64,000 nucleotides of DNA from assembly GCA_948470475.1 (NCBI GenBank), contig OX419346.1, forward strand, positions 18,114,504 through 18,178,503, written 5' to 3'. Below the pieces are notes generated by a model. The model searched no databases. It saw nothing but the letters and a program-made list of their open reading frames with translations, and was not told the DNA's origin. This DNA comes from Galaxea fascicularis (Eukaryota > Cnidaria > Anthozoa > Scleractinia > Euphylliidae). This document shows positions 34,748-48,300 of this stretch, piece by piece (positions within the stretch are counted from its first letter, which is position 1; the number at the start of each line of letters is the position of its first letter). Position numbers and translations under genes: made by a program.

Positions 34748-37700
34748 TCATGACGTCTCACAGGTACAAAGTTGGTCCCAGTCTATTGACACCGAGAACA
34801 CCTCACGGTCAAGCCATCGTTCGTAGTTATTCTTAAACTCACTACTTAACTCGACTTTCTCTCCCAGCACGCTCAACACGTCGTTATCTACTGGTAGATA
34901 CTCGTCCTCTTCACAGTTATCGCCTAAGCGGTCGCCGTTTTCAATGCCATATCGCCTGTTGTTGAAGCGGTCTACGCATGCGCGCAACGCGCACTCCTCT
35001 GCTTGGAAATCCCACGGGCGCGCTTCGAGATCTGTTGAATATAGATTAAAAAACTTAGATAAATATGAATCTATGAAATCATATATTTGAGCTGCGGATA
35101 AAAGAATGAGCATGTATGTGGCCTCGCATTTTTTAATACAATTTGTGCAGTAGTGAAGATATAACCTGAAAAAAAAATCAGGCTTGTGCGGAAGTCGACC
35201 CTATGACCTCGGATAAGGACGATAAACCGGAGGTCCCGTCTCACAACTCTTCACAATTGATTTTGTGGGACGCTAAAGAACCACTAGGGACGTAACGAAC
35301 CCTGGCTGTGACCACCCCTAGTGCTGACCTCCCACCAGCACGTGGTCAGCCTGACTCGATTAGCTTGAAGGGTTTCTGCGCGAATGAAACCACAAAAACA
35401 CAGCCAGAAGTCGGGCTGGTTGCCGGGTACTGAAAACGTCACTAAGACTAAGACTAAAACTAAGACCTCTACGAGCTCCTTCACTGGCATTTTTGGCGCG
35501 AAAACGAAACTAAGAAAGGCTAGTGTGGCCGAGCGAATATAAGAAACAAATAATTAAAATAATCATAGTCAAGCTGGCTGTAGGAGAGCCAGGCGGCATA
35601 GTCATTATCTGAGTTAAAAATACAACAACTAGAGCCTCTTTCATTTCATTATATTTATGTACAATGAGTACAAATAAAGGTTGTGTTGTTGTTGTTGCTG
35701 GCCCAAGAAAATCTCAGTGGAACCACACCGTTACCACAAACCGTAGAATGCAACAAGAACCGATGGCGCCCCCTTACTTTACTACCTGGTCCTAAGTAAC
35801 GACCTGAGTAACCATTCTTATGCGAGGCAAATCTCCAAGCTTTACTCTTAAGGGAGCTCTAACATGGGGGCTTTTACTGTTTCCCGACCAAAACTACACA
35901 GACATGCTACTCAGTGAATGTTACACGTGCCGAAACATTCCTTGAAATGTTGGAGAAAGATATCAATCGATTTTTTGCAGGAAAAGTCATCCATAGTACA
36001 ATTGTAGCCATGGCGTAAATATGACGTGCGAGAATTTAAAAATTTTAGGCTCCTCTTGTTTTCAAAATGCAATTCTTTTCCATCCTTGCCATCCGTAACA
36101 GAAGAAGACAGTCTTAAGTTCCAGTGCAGTAACACAGTCCTGAGTAAATAACCTGCTTCATTATTTTTGGGTTTTCCTTGATGAAAGACATCTTTTAGCA
36201 TTTTACAGGGGGGCGAAATAGCAGCACAGAGCCAACTTACCGCTATAGGCCCAGTCGTCATTCAAACGATGTCGCACCTTTTGATAAATAGCCGACATGG
36301 TTTTCATGTTGCTTTTCCTCCAGTTTCTTCCCAAATATTTGGTCTGAGCTTTCAATAGCTGAAGGAGAATCAAAGAGTCACAGTGCGATGAGCTTAAAAA
36401 TGCAAAATAGCTTCATACAGGACTAGTTCAGTAGCTTTGAGGTTATCGTATACTTTCAGGGGTGTCTCGCGTCCAAGCGATGTAGCGCGTCGGATTTGAA
36501 CTGTAGATATCTAAACCTCTCTGTCAAATTAAAGCTTATAGAGCTGGCTATCAAGCTATACCAAGAATTTTTGAAATAAAATGAATTGTCGAATTTTTCA
36601 CGAAAACATGCGAGCGTCCGAATCACCTTTTCAAAGCTACAAGTCAAAGCGAATTTTGTCTTTCGCTAATTAAATTTTTTCCTCAGTATCCGGGCATTGA
36701 AATCCAGCGCCCTAACCACTCGGCCACCCTGCCTCCCCTTATCGCACCGGAATCGCGAATATTTCTCAGGCTTCTTTCCGCAATTGCATAAATTGCGATC
36801 ACAAGTGCGAGGATCATTCTTCATTTGATTTCATTTCCGCAGTTCATATATGATTTATTTCATATAGATCATTCACGAACGGGAATCTATAAACAAATCA
36901 ACTCACTTTAAGTACGTACAGCTGAAGCACCTCATGTTTTACTTTCAAAGCACGCTTCAAAATCGGCGCAGACGAGAACACAACAAGCATCTGAAAAAAA
37001 AAAAATAAATAAATAAATAAATAAGAGTAGTAAGCTAATGATTCCGAAGACTGGAAAGGAGCTCACTTAACCTCTACGTTCCGCTTCACTGTTCATCGTT
37101 CCCTACTTTTCGTGGGATTGTCGAGACTCGGAAGAACTCGGAAATCTTTTTTCCGAGTTTGCGTGTGAGTGTTTAGACACTCGACCCAAGGTGGTTGTAC
37201 CTTTTGAGTCTTTGGATGAAATTCTAAATGTGCCAATTCAGATGAATGCTACCAAGCAGCACTTTCATGCGGTGCTGTTTATTAGGCTGTACATGGTAGT
37301 TGTAACTTTTGAATCTGTAGAAACCCTTAAGTGTTACCATTCAAATGAAAGCTATTGAGCAATACGTAACTCTAGTACTCTTCCGTATAAGGTTGGTATT
37401 AAGCATAACCGTTCACTGAATGTAAGCGAGACCTTTTCAAAGCGAGCGGACATTATGTAGAATAAAAGCAAAAATCAAACCTGAACCAGACCTACCATCG
37501 TTCGCGAATGTTTCCATTTGGTAAGTTTCTGCAGGATACGCACGAGGTTGATACAAGAAAACAAGTTCCTCCAGCAACAAGCCTCCTGGTCCGCATTTTC
37601 CTGCCAATCAAAGGTAGGTAGGTAGGTTAGTAGGTAGACGAGGGGGGAGGGGTCAATCAAAACACCGCAACACATGGGTCACATGTGTTCTCATTCTGCA

Positions 37701-39356
37701 CCCAACTTCGGCTACTTTACCCACCTCTATTAAGGCTGGTTTTCACTAGCGACGGAGTCGGAGTCGGAGTCGTAATCAGAACCGTAGAGCGTTATGATCT
37801 AGTAAAAATCAAATCGACGGAGTCGGAAGCAGAAGGCTATTCTGCTTATGACTCCATCGCTTATGATCTAGTGAAAACTAGATTGCTATTTTCCGTGTCA
37901 AACTGTCATCGGAGAGCGTGAGAACAAGCATTGTGACTGGTGGGTTCAGTTCCGCTTCTGCTTCCGACTCCGACAACACAGTTCTCACTGGATCATAAGC
38001 GACGGAGTCATAAGCGGAGTCGGAAGAAAATGGAAACGTTCTGATTCTTCCGACTCCGATTCCGTCGAGCTTATGACTCCGCTTACGACTCCGATCTCTG
38101 ATCCGACTCCGACTTCGACTCCGACACTGAATTCTTGTCAAGTGTCAAAAATAACAGATATTTCAATTTACAGCCGTACTCTGAAGGAAACTGTCAATCA
38201 AGTAGATTTTATCTCACTTTTCAAATAGTATATCAAGGTAGAAGCCCGCCAAAATATTTAATTTTGACGCAATCATCAAACAATCATCAATCATCAGCAA
38301 CAAAGGTGGAGATGGTTAATTTGCCAGAGGGTGTCCGATTTTTAAATAAAATGATTGACCCTTTGTGGTTGTGAAAAAAATTGGTTTTTTCTAGTGCATA
38401 TACCAATACCTAATTGGCGAGGACAAATTTTGTTGGGAATTTCTGGTAGTGCCAACAAATTTCAATTTGCATTCCATGCGTTTTTTTATAGTATGGCTAT
38501 AGTCCAAGTTGAAATTGTTCACATGCTGTAGTAAAATTTGCGTCTGTACTCACACGTGATAGGACCGGGCCTGTCTGGAAAGACTCAACCACGACAACAA
38601 TGAGGGTGACAGGCCTCAACAACTCATTCCACAAACTTTAGCTCGAACGATCACGAGTACATTTCATATCTTAACATGCCCTACTTAGCAACTAGCCACA
38701 GCCATCAGAGACCCATGATGTCTTACCCAGCCCCCCAACAACCATCAGAGAAACACAATGTCTTAAGGCTGACTGTGCGAGTGGACGTGTGACTTAACGT
38801 AATGGGCGACACCTTCCTTTTATTCCCCGGTATAAAATTCACAGTGTCTATCGACACTGATGACAATGTACATTAAGGTCTTAAGCCGCGGCTACATGAG
38901 CGATATTTTGCTTGCGATGGTGATGCCATTTTCTGGAAATTGTCGCGTCGCTGACGCGCGGTAGTGGCCTCACGGATGACAAAGTATGTGATCTTGTCGC
39001 GAAAACTCAATGAATTTCTCGAGATTTTTTTCTTTTTTGGCTGTCGCTAGCACTTGCGCGCGAGGGTGGCTACAAGTGTGATGTTCACTGCGCGCTGGCG
39101 ACGCCGCAATTTTCAAAAACATCGCATCACCATTGCAAGCAAAAAATCGCTCGTGTATCCACGGCTTTATGATTGTTAGTTTTTTTTGTGTGGCACGATC
39201 GGATTTATTTATTTGTCCACGAGAGTCGAGCCTTTGTCCTATGGTCTGGTAAGCCTCACATGTGCGCATTGCGGACCTATTTTACTTACCAGGCTCTCAG
39301 CGGTTAGCTCCAAAGGGTCGCCCAAGATACAAGCAGGGAAATCCAACTGAGGAATG
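34748..39356 (-). CDS. STRIP1: STRIP exons: C-terminal region and stop
   Basis: Exons 39290-39356 ([19 protein letters not shown]), 37496-37600 ([16 protein letters not shown]), 36907-36990 ([16 protein letters not shown]), 36241-36358 ([19 protein letters not shown]) and 34748-35031 ([14 protein letters not shown], then [18 protein letters not shown] and [12 protein letters not shown]). The stop TGA is at 34750-34748. The final residues (DQLCTCETS) diverge from the vertebrate ending EELLQ. The C-terminal exon carries an insertion of acidic residues (GDNCEEDE) before YLPVD. Confidence 0.95.
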
Positions 39357-42300
39357 CTAAACAAAAGAAAATAAAGCATTTTACAAAAGTTATTGTCTGC
39401 AAACAGATACATCACGTGTTCTTTTACAAGTCTGGTTGTGCCTGGAAAACTAGCGCCCCTCCAAATCAGACACGGAGAAAATTTCTTCTAGAAAGCTTAA
39501 ACAAAACCTTTGCTGATTGGCAACCAGCCTTACAAAGACGTTTTTGAACCTTTATTCACCAGTTCAGAAAACTGAAACAGTCTGCAACAACTTTCTTTTT
39601 TGGTCATACTGTTGTGCTTTTCCCACCTCAGAATTTTGAGCCTTTCGTCCTGAGCATGCATCAAAAAAACAGCCTAGTCCCCAGGCGTTCTCGGCTCGGT
39701 CAAACCCAACTGTCAGAGGTGACGTCACCGAGAGAGACTCGCCGAGAATACCTAGCAAATACTGACAGATCAAACTTTGAACTTTGAACGAAAAAGCAAC
39801 GCAAAATAACGGACTAAAAAGGTTATTCCACAAAGTTACAACTTACCGTCGTTTGTGGACACTTCCATTTAGGCTTTTCCCAATTATGCTAGTAAAACTA
39901 GTATTTTATGCTCCTGGCAATTCTCGTTTTACGCCAAAAAAATGCTCAAATTATGCTCGATACTCAAAATAATGCTACTTTGGTTCCAGAAAATGCTTTG
40001 TAAAGTTTTACTTTAAGCAAAACGTACAAACTCGATTAGGCATCATGTGTGCTTATCGTGAACTCAATAAAGTTAAAAGTGCTTAATTGCTTGTTTTTAA
40101 AACTTCTGGCACAGCCAAAACTCTCAAGCTATCGTCAAAGGGACTGGTCTATGTTCTCCGTCAGAATTTCCTCCTATGAGCTGCATGTTTCGAGAAGATG
40201 GCGTGGCACTGAGCGGCGCCATCTTGTTTGAGCAAACGCGTGAACGGCCTCTAAAAGTTAACCGCTGATCAGCTAGGTCCAGACCTCTTTCGACTCAGTT
40301 GAGATGCACTCAGTTCACCCTTCAGTTACAGATACCCTTATCTCCATTCTCGTCCCCACAGCCTTTTCGCTTCTCTCAGCCGGCGGGGCCTTGGCAAGAC
40401 AAACGAAGGACCCTTTGTTCTGCTAACCAATCAAAATCCTGTGAAATCCTGTGTCTCCAGAGCCCTTCGTTTCTCGTGCCAAGGCCCCGCCGGCTAAGAG
40501 AAGCGAAAAGGGCTATGGGGACGAGAATGCCTTCTCTCAAACCAAATAGCAAGTCATCACAATGTTTTTGAATTGTAAAATTTAGCATTTAAAATATTTT
40601 GAATGCTGAAATCTAGATCAGAGTTATGCAAAATGCTAAATAATCCTAGGAGTTCTTTTTACTGAAAAAGTGTGAAAAAATGCTTGTTTAACCAAATAAA
40701 GCAAAAAAAAAATGCTAGCATAATCTTGGATTTTGGCGGGAAGCTTTCACACGATACGGCGTGGAAACTAGTAAATTTCAACCAAGATTTTTTGCGCTAA
40801 AATCGGGGGTATTTTGGCAATATTTGCTAAGCGTTCTCTCTCCCCCTCCTTCCCAGACTTCGCGAGGACAAGGGGGCAAGAGGGAACGCCTAGGGTCTAG
40901 GCTGAGAGAATACGTAGTAAGTATGAAAATTCGTTTCTAAAACGTTCTTGTCTTGAGTTAAAGATGTTCAACCAATCACAAGAGTTACAGACAACAGAAT
41001 AGAAAAAGTGCTTTCAATAGGACCGGGCACCCGCCGGAGCTCCGGCGGGTATTCTGTTGAAAGTCGGCGGATATTTTACCGCGTTTAAGTCGAAAATTCA
41101 GTTGAAATTCTCCTGGGCTTCTCATATTACTCCTGCAGGTGCTGTTCCAAGGTAGTCATCTACTTGAACTCTTATTGAAAGCACTGTAGAAAAGCTTCAT
41201 ATTTTCCATGTTTCCCACATAGAACTTATTTTGTTTTTAGTGGTGGCGAATGGTAAAATCCGAGACTCACCGAGACGCCGAGACCCTTGTTTGAAAATCC
41301 GAGACCGAGACCAAACATGCGAGACTTCAAGGCCGAAATAAATGCACTATAAACAAGACTTCGAGACTACGCAAAGGCTGCCGAGATTTCGAGATCGCAT
41401 GAAAAGTTTACGAGAACCAAGATTTAAGAGGTACCATTCACCACCTCTTGTATTTGAAAGCTAAAATGCAATCTTAAAGAGAGAATCAGTCAACAAATAA
41501 GAATAGAAAATACGCACGTCCTTAAAAAGTAGTAGCAATTTTTGTGTTAGCCAATTTTTGGCCAGCATCAAATTTCAAACGCTTTATAAGGCAAAGTGGT
41601 CACGAGAATTAAGCATAGGGGCAACACATACTCAAAGGGTTAATAACCAATAGGCAGGGCGTTTTCAAACGTGATCCAAGATGCCCAATGCATCAAGTTC
41701 ACTTGTGAGATCGCAAACACAGTACTCTATAGAACCGACACAGTAACTTGTCTCACTTCATCTCTTCAATTCTCCCATACAGATTAACCAAAAATCAACA
41801 TTTCAAATCTTAAAGAGGCACCCACCCTTGCTCTCGAGGAGCAAGGGTGGCACAGTGCGGTTAGTGCGCAGCCTTGGTGCATAAGGTCCCGAGTTCGATT
41901 CCCAGATCTCACATCCTTGTTTCGACTTCTTTCCTTTCAGTGTAGCTTAAGTAGCTTTAAATACCCTTAAAACGGAGCACTGATGGAAAGAGGGGGGTAA
42001 AATGAGCGCACCGTCGGCTTCCTGGGAGAATACTCTCTTGAGAGTAAAGGAATTACCGACGTTAAATAAGGTGTACCTTTACCTTTACCTATTATGATAC
42101 TCACGTGTTCTTAGCGGCGATGAAAGCAGAAATGTTCTGGTTCAGGAACTTGAGGATGAGAGGGATACAGTTGGCAAACACGAGGTGCTGACTCATGAAC
42201 TCGAACTAACAAGAAAAAATATCCATTAATATACGAAAGTTTGCACGGAGAAAGCGCTCGTTTGAGTTAAGACAAGAAAATGTTTCACATGAGCTTGTTA

Positions 42301-45300
42301 TCAGCTTGTACCAAGTAAGAACTTTTTCTCTTACGCGAACGGCCCGGATGACAGGAAGAAGCAGATTTTAAATTGTTTCTTGGGATGAAAAGAAGTATAC
42401 TATTCTTCCAAAACACAATGACAAAACTTGAAAACGTAACATTTTCAAGTCGCAATTCATTTCCTCCTCGTCAAGAGTGACCACAGAAACCAATAGTTTC
42501 AATGCCCGTATTGAGTGCTTCGTAAGAAAACTTCTAATAATGTTTGAAGGTTCCATTGTTTGAAACACGTATCATCATCATCATCGTCATCATCATCATC
42601 GTCATCATTATCAACATCACCATCATCATCATCATCGTCGTCATCACCACCATCATCCAAAATCCAAAATCCAAAATATGGAACTAGATAAAATTCTAAT
42701 TTAACCAAACTGAATTACAGTGCCCTTTTTCTCAAACCACTTTGCAGCACAAACTTCTTTGTAGCACAAATTGTTCTTCATATATCTCACCTGATAAATG
42801 TGATTGAGCTTGAAGTGTTTTAACAACAGAAACAGTACTCCAGATATTGCCTTCACTATGATCTCCTGAAAAGAAAAAAACTCAATCATGAGGCTAAAAA
42901 ATTGCCCGACATCGCCCTGACTTTCCGCTGACCACAAGCCAATTCTGAGTGACCATCCAAGACAAAACGTGGGGCAATAAAGCAATCAATGGAGCAACGG
43001 AAATCAATTCCTTTACAGGACGCTTTCGGAACGTCATGATCGGCAGCTCCCTGACTTTTCGCTCAGGGTTCGTACACTTTTTTCGACCACAAATTCAAGG
43101 ACTTTTCAAGGCCTTTCAAGGACACATTTTTCTATTTTTCAAGGACCCCAAGAGGGCAAAATCAAACCAATATAATGCCACATCAGATGCTCAAAGAAGA
43201 GAGTGCGCCGATTTTCGTCTCAAGGACTTTCCAGCACCGACTGAAATGTTCAAGGACTTTTAAGGCTTTGAATTTTTATTTCGAAATTCAAGGACTTTAA
43301 AGGACTTTCAAGGCGCGTGCGAATCGTGATCTTGGAGAAAGTCTGTCTTTTTTCCTGATTTTTCCCAGACCCAAAGTGTTGCGAGTAGTGTTTTCGTGTA
43401 GCCATTGTTCCAGAGCAACCCTGAACAAAGAAGCAGTTCTTAAAACGCAAATAAAACGCACCTTATGTCTGTTCACATCAATTCCCAGTCTCATGGAATG
43501 AAGAACTGTGGAGCTAAAACAACAAGAAAAAACACATAAATAGGTTAACACTTTTTTCTTTTAAAAGCTAACAGATAAAACGGTTGGGTGACGGAATCAT
43601 CAGGCTTCAAGTTGATTTTTAGCCTGCGTAGCTGGCGGTTTTGTCATGATCAGTTTTGGAGCGAAGGAGCAAGCGGCGAGGGGGAGGGACAACAACCTGC
43701 ATCTTGTTACGTGGGGTGCCTGTGGTAGACCATGTTATAAATTCGGTTCGTTTTCTCTACAAATTGCGAATTGTTTTTTTAATTTGTTGTTTTCGGCTGT
43801 CACTAGCAGTTAGGGACAATTCAAAGCATTTCAAATATTTCAAAATATTTGAAATGCTTTGAATTGTCCCTAACTGCTAGTGACAGCCGAAAACAACAAA
43901 ACAATGAAATCGTTATGTCATAGCTTGGAAGTATTTATACTCTAGGATTTACATAATTGCTTGAAAATGAACCGCATTGTTCTTTTCAAACAACTTGCAA
44001 GATTGAATTGATTATTGAAATCTTTCAACACAGCTTCATTTGAAATCTACAATTTTGACGACTGCTAGTTTGAACCAAATAAGGTGACTCGTTAGATTAT
44101 TTCCACACGCAAACTAGTCGCAAATAAAAGCACCATCTCCCTGCAGTGAGTCATCAAAAACAACTTTTCCGTCAACTAGCGCATCCCACGTAAACGCCAG
44201 CAGGCGTCTTGTATTTAGTCTAAATCACCGTTTCTCATCGTTTCTGTTTGAAATAAAGAGGGTAAAAAGCGAAATGGAAAGAGGGGATGAAGATGAAAAC
44301 AACATTACACAAGAATGTGATGAAAACTAGGTGAGCTGGCGATATAAGAAGTTTAAGCAACGAGGACGGCAACGGCAACGAGAACGCCACAAAACAATAG
44401 GTTTAATGAGTTAAAACAATCCCTCTGCACGTGCGTTTTACATTTTGGTACATTTGTTTGCCGTCCTCTGCAAAACAACAAGGTGAAATGACCAAATGTT
44501 AGGTTTTCTCGAGAACGTGAGCGTATTAATTACCGCAAAATCTTCTTTCTTTTTCTTTGCTTTTACACCGTTCACAATAATTTAGACCCTGGCCAGTCGC
44601 CAGCATTTTGCATGTTAAACAAATTGGAATAATCACGGAAAAGTTATGAAAACGAGAAGTTATATTTTGAAATGACGTTCTCGTTGTAGTCGCCGTCGTC
44701 GTTGCTTAAACTCCCTAATGAAAGTTAACTTACGGCATATCTTCAGGCAAGACGTCAGCGAGGATGTTAATGGATTCGGCTTTCGCTTTGGCTGTTGGAG
44801 CAGCGGCAAGAAGTATCTTCAACAAGGCGATCTGAAAAAAAGAAAGAAGAAAAAACTCCATTTGTGCCACAACTATTTCTTACAACACGGCTAAAGGACC
44901 AAATATTTTGTCCCAGCATTGTGTTTGCCACATTTGATGTTTTTTTACAACGGACGAAGTGACCGCAGACAACACTGTTTGCAAATATAGTTATTTAACA
45001 AAACATTTTTCACGATGTGGGTAAGTAAAGGGCTTTCATCGATTCTTTGAACGTGCTGCTGGACGATAATCTCGAAGCTCGATCAGCACTAATCCTAAAT
45101 TAACTGCAATCAAAACCTACAAAGCTTGTCAAATAGTTCACCCGGATTAACACTAATCGCGTTTCGAACACTTCAACCCAAAACATCTTCGAAAGCTTTT
45201 GGGCTTCCGGGACTTCAGTTAGTACAGTAAAGCTTAATAAACTAAACATACTTCTTTCTTTAGAGGTAGATTTGAATGCTATATAATCGTTTATGTTTTA

Positions 45301-48300
45301 GTCGATTTACTGGATAATCTCTTAGAGGCTCCAGTATACAGATATCTATGTTCTTAGGAATAATCAGGAGAGCATTCGGCGGTTCATCATTGTTACGAGT
45401 TCGTTGTTGTTTGAGGAATGTTGTTTGTAGCCCAAGCAGAACGCAGGGTTGTCGGAACAGCAACAAGGAGATTTATTCCAAAAAGAACGTAGTGAATACT
45501 GCTTACTAAGAAACTTCTACACCAACTAACAACCCTAGGCTTGTAAGTTACACCGTGACCTCTGTAACACACTTGAATAAACACGGCTTCGGCGAAATAT
45601 ACACGCGACCTCTGTCACACTCGAATAAACACGGCCTTCGCCAAAACTTTACAACTTTTAAACACTGGATGCTTTGGCTCTTCAAGGGACCTCGTGTCCT
45701 ATTCCTTTGTCCTTCCTGGGTTTGTTATCGCCCGTAATGTCGTAAATCAATCAATCAATCAATCAATCAGACAATCAATCAATCAATCAATAAAATACTA
45801 CCCACTCTTGTAAACGGACTCACTCACTAAACCTCGAGCTCGGCGGCTAATATACTTTTTACATAAAATTCTAGAACCATCTAAAGAAAGGCTAAAATTA
45901 TTAGCATTACAACATTTTACAATTTAAGTAACTGACGAAAACTGCTTATTCACGCTGACGCGATGTAAACATAAGCGCGAAAATCTTCCAGACACGAAAG
46001 AATGCAAGAGGCAGTCACGCCACGCCTATTGAGGTTTTATTCTAGGGAGCAGGGTGGGGCAGTAGTGAGAGCGCTCGCCTTCCACCAATGTTACTCGGGT
46101 TCGATTCCTGGGTAACATTGGTGGGCTGAGTTTGTTGGTTCTCTACTCTCAATGCTCCGAGAGGTTTTTCTCCGGGCACTCCGGTTTTCCCCTCGCCTCA
46201 ACTTATTTGCATCTGATTTGCGTTGATTTTGAGTTCATTCGATTTACAGTCTCCCTAATTAGTAGAGCTCCTGTCCTCTGCTAGAAAGAGTTGAGACTAA
46301 ACAAAGTTGTCATCATCATCATCATCATCATCATTATTGTGGTTTATAATATAACGAGCTGAATGACTTTGGAATATAAGCTTCCTTTACCATATACTGC
46401 GGGAGGTTTGGTAGCATAGCTTCGTACAACTGTTCCACGGGGTTAGACGGAATGTTGACTTTACCCTGCAAAACATATAAACTTATTAGTCTCCACTTTA
46501 CAGACTTTCGAGTAGTGTGTAGAATTTGATGCGACTGATGTACTATCGGAAACATTTTCGCTGCAAAACAAAAACGGGGTTGAGTTTCAACAGTTTCAAA
46601 ATTTCTGAAATGTTCAGAACTAAGGACGTTCAAGTCTAGACTACTGTTGTCCAAGTTTACTGTATGAATCTGTGAAAGCAACTGAGTAGTATTTTGTTGC
46701 GATGCTCACAGTTGTTTTTATGGTATACAAGTTGTTTCAAACTTCGGAGAACGAAATCCTCAAGTGTGACAATAGGCCATATTCGTATTCTCGGTCTTGA
46801 ACTGGATCTAGCATGAAGTGAAGGCTCTTGCGGGGGAATCTTTTCATATGTAAATGTATTCCCCCGCAAGAGCCTCTACTTCATGCTAGATCCAGTTCAA
46901 TACCGAGAATACGAATATGGCCTATTCAAATGAAAGCTACTGGGCAGTACTTTCCTGTGGTGCTGTTTATTATGCTGTACAAGGTGGTTCTAACTTTTGA
47001 GTCTGTGGATGAAATCCTAAAGTGTGACCATTCAAATGAAAGCTACTGGGCAGTACTTTCCTGTGGTGCTGTTTATTATGCTGTGCAAGGTGGTTCTACT
47101 TCTGGATGATATCCTAAAGTGTAGATGATCAGCGAAACATCGTACCTTTGTAAAGGGTCTGTTAGACGCATCTTCTTCTTCTTTGATTTGGATTTCCGAG
47201 AGTGACACGTACATATGCTGTAACAAATTAAATAAAGGAGATTTGTAATTCAGTCCTTTAATTGCCAGCATAAGTTGATAGCTTTCATCGTTTTTAAAGC
47301 TTTGCCCATTGTGCAATAGCCTGCGTAGCAGGCATTCCCGTTCGAACCCACTCGTTTTACGTATTCTGACAGCGCGAAGATTGGGGAGAGAGCAAAAAAA
47401 AAAAGAGGAGAAGGGGGGAGGGGGCGGGGGCTGAGGGAACACTTGCAAGCAAAACCCTGGTGCGACGCGGTTCATTGATTGACTTCTTCCTCTCCCCACT
47501 CCAACCCACGTCCTCCTACGTATTGCTCTCTCCCCAATTTACGCGGGGCCAGATTGTGATAAATGAACGGGTTCGAACAGTCCAGGGAACGCTTGCTACG
47601 CAGGCTAATTAAGCAACAACAAATGTTGTCACAATACGTGTGTCACATCAATTACCTTCGACAGTAAAGCGAAACAAATTTGAACAGAGTATATTATATT
47701 TATTCTCGAGGTTTATGAGTTGGAAATCCGATCAGCAAAGTGACATCATTGGAGAGATTATCCTTTCTTCTTAGCCTTCAAGTGTAACTGAAATACCAGA
47801 TACGGGTAATTGGCTTCTAGATCCAATTGATACAGCTGGTTGTAACCACAAGGGTTATCTGAATGACCGAACGACGCGACCGCACGACACGACCGACCGG
47901 AGAACGAAAGAACGAACGAACTCCGGACCAACCGACCGCGGACAGACCGACTGCCCGACCGACCAACCGCACGAACGAACGAAAGAGAGAACGAATTCCG
48001 GATCAACCGACCGACAGACTGACTGCCCGACCGACCAACTGCACGAACGAACGAAAGAGCAAACGAATTCAGGACCAACCGACCGACAGACCGACTGCCC
48101 AACCGACTAACCGCACGAACGAACGAAAGAGCGAACGGATGACAAGAGATCCTTATTGTGCTTGCTGAAACTTTTTTACAGGCAAAAGTTTCCTCTTTGT
48201 CACGAAAAACACAATGATGTATTTTTCGCGAATAGAGCAAACAAAGAAACAGACATTACGTTGTATCACTCACTTTTCTGAGAATGGCGAGACCCTCGTG

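Noticed and set aside
36678..36735. tRNA gene (GGCCGAGTGGTT A box)
   Set aside because: No 3' half, B box or acceptor stem; judged a SINE head or tRNA pseudogene.
41835..42090. tRNA gene with A and B boxes
   Set aside because: Acceptor and anticodon stems do not pair and a SINE body follows.
42499..42708. Asp-rich frame (DDDDDD runs)
   Set aside because: Translation of the (ATC)n microsatellite on the minus strand.
47758..48240. 160-codon minus-strand and 101-codon plus-strand frames with repeated RSFVLSFVRAV-like units
   Set aside because: Both are translations of the 75/72-bp minisatellite; a period divisible by 3 keeps any frame open.
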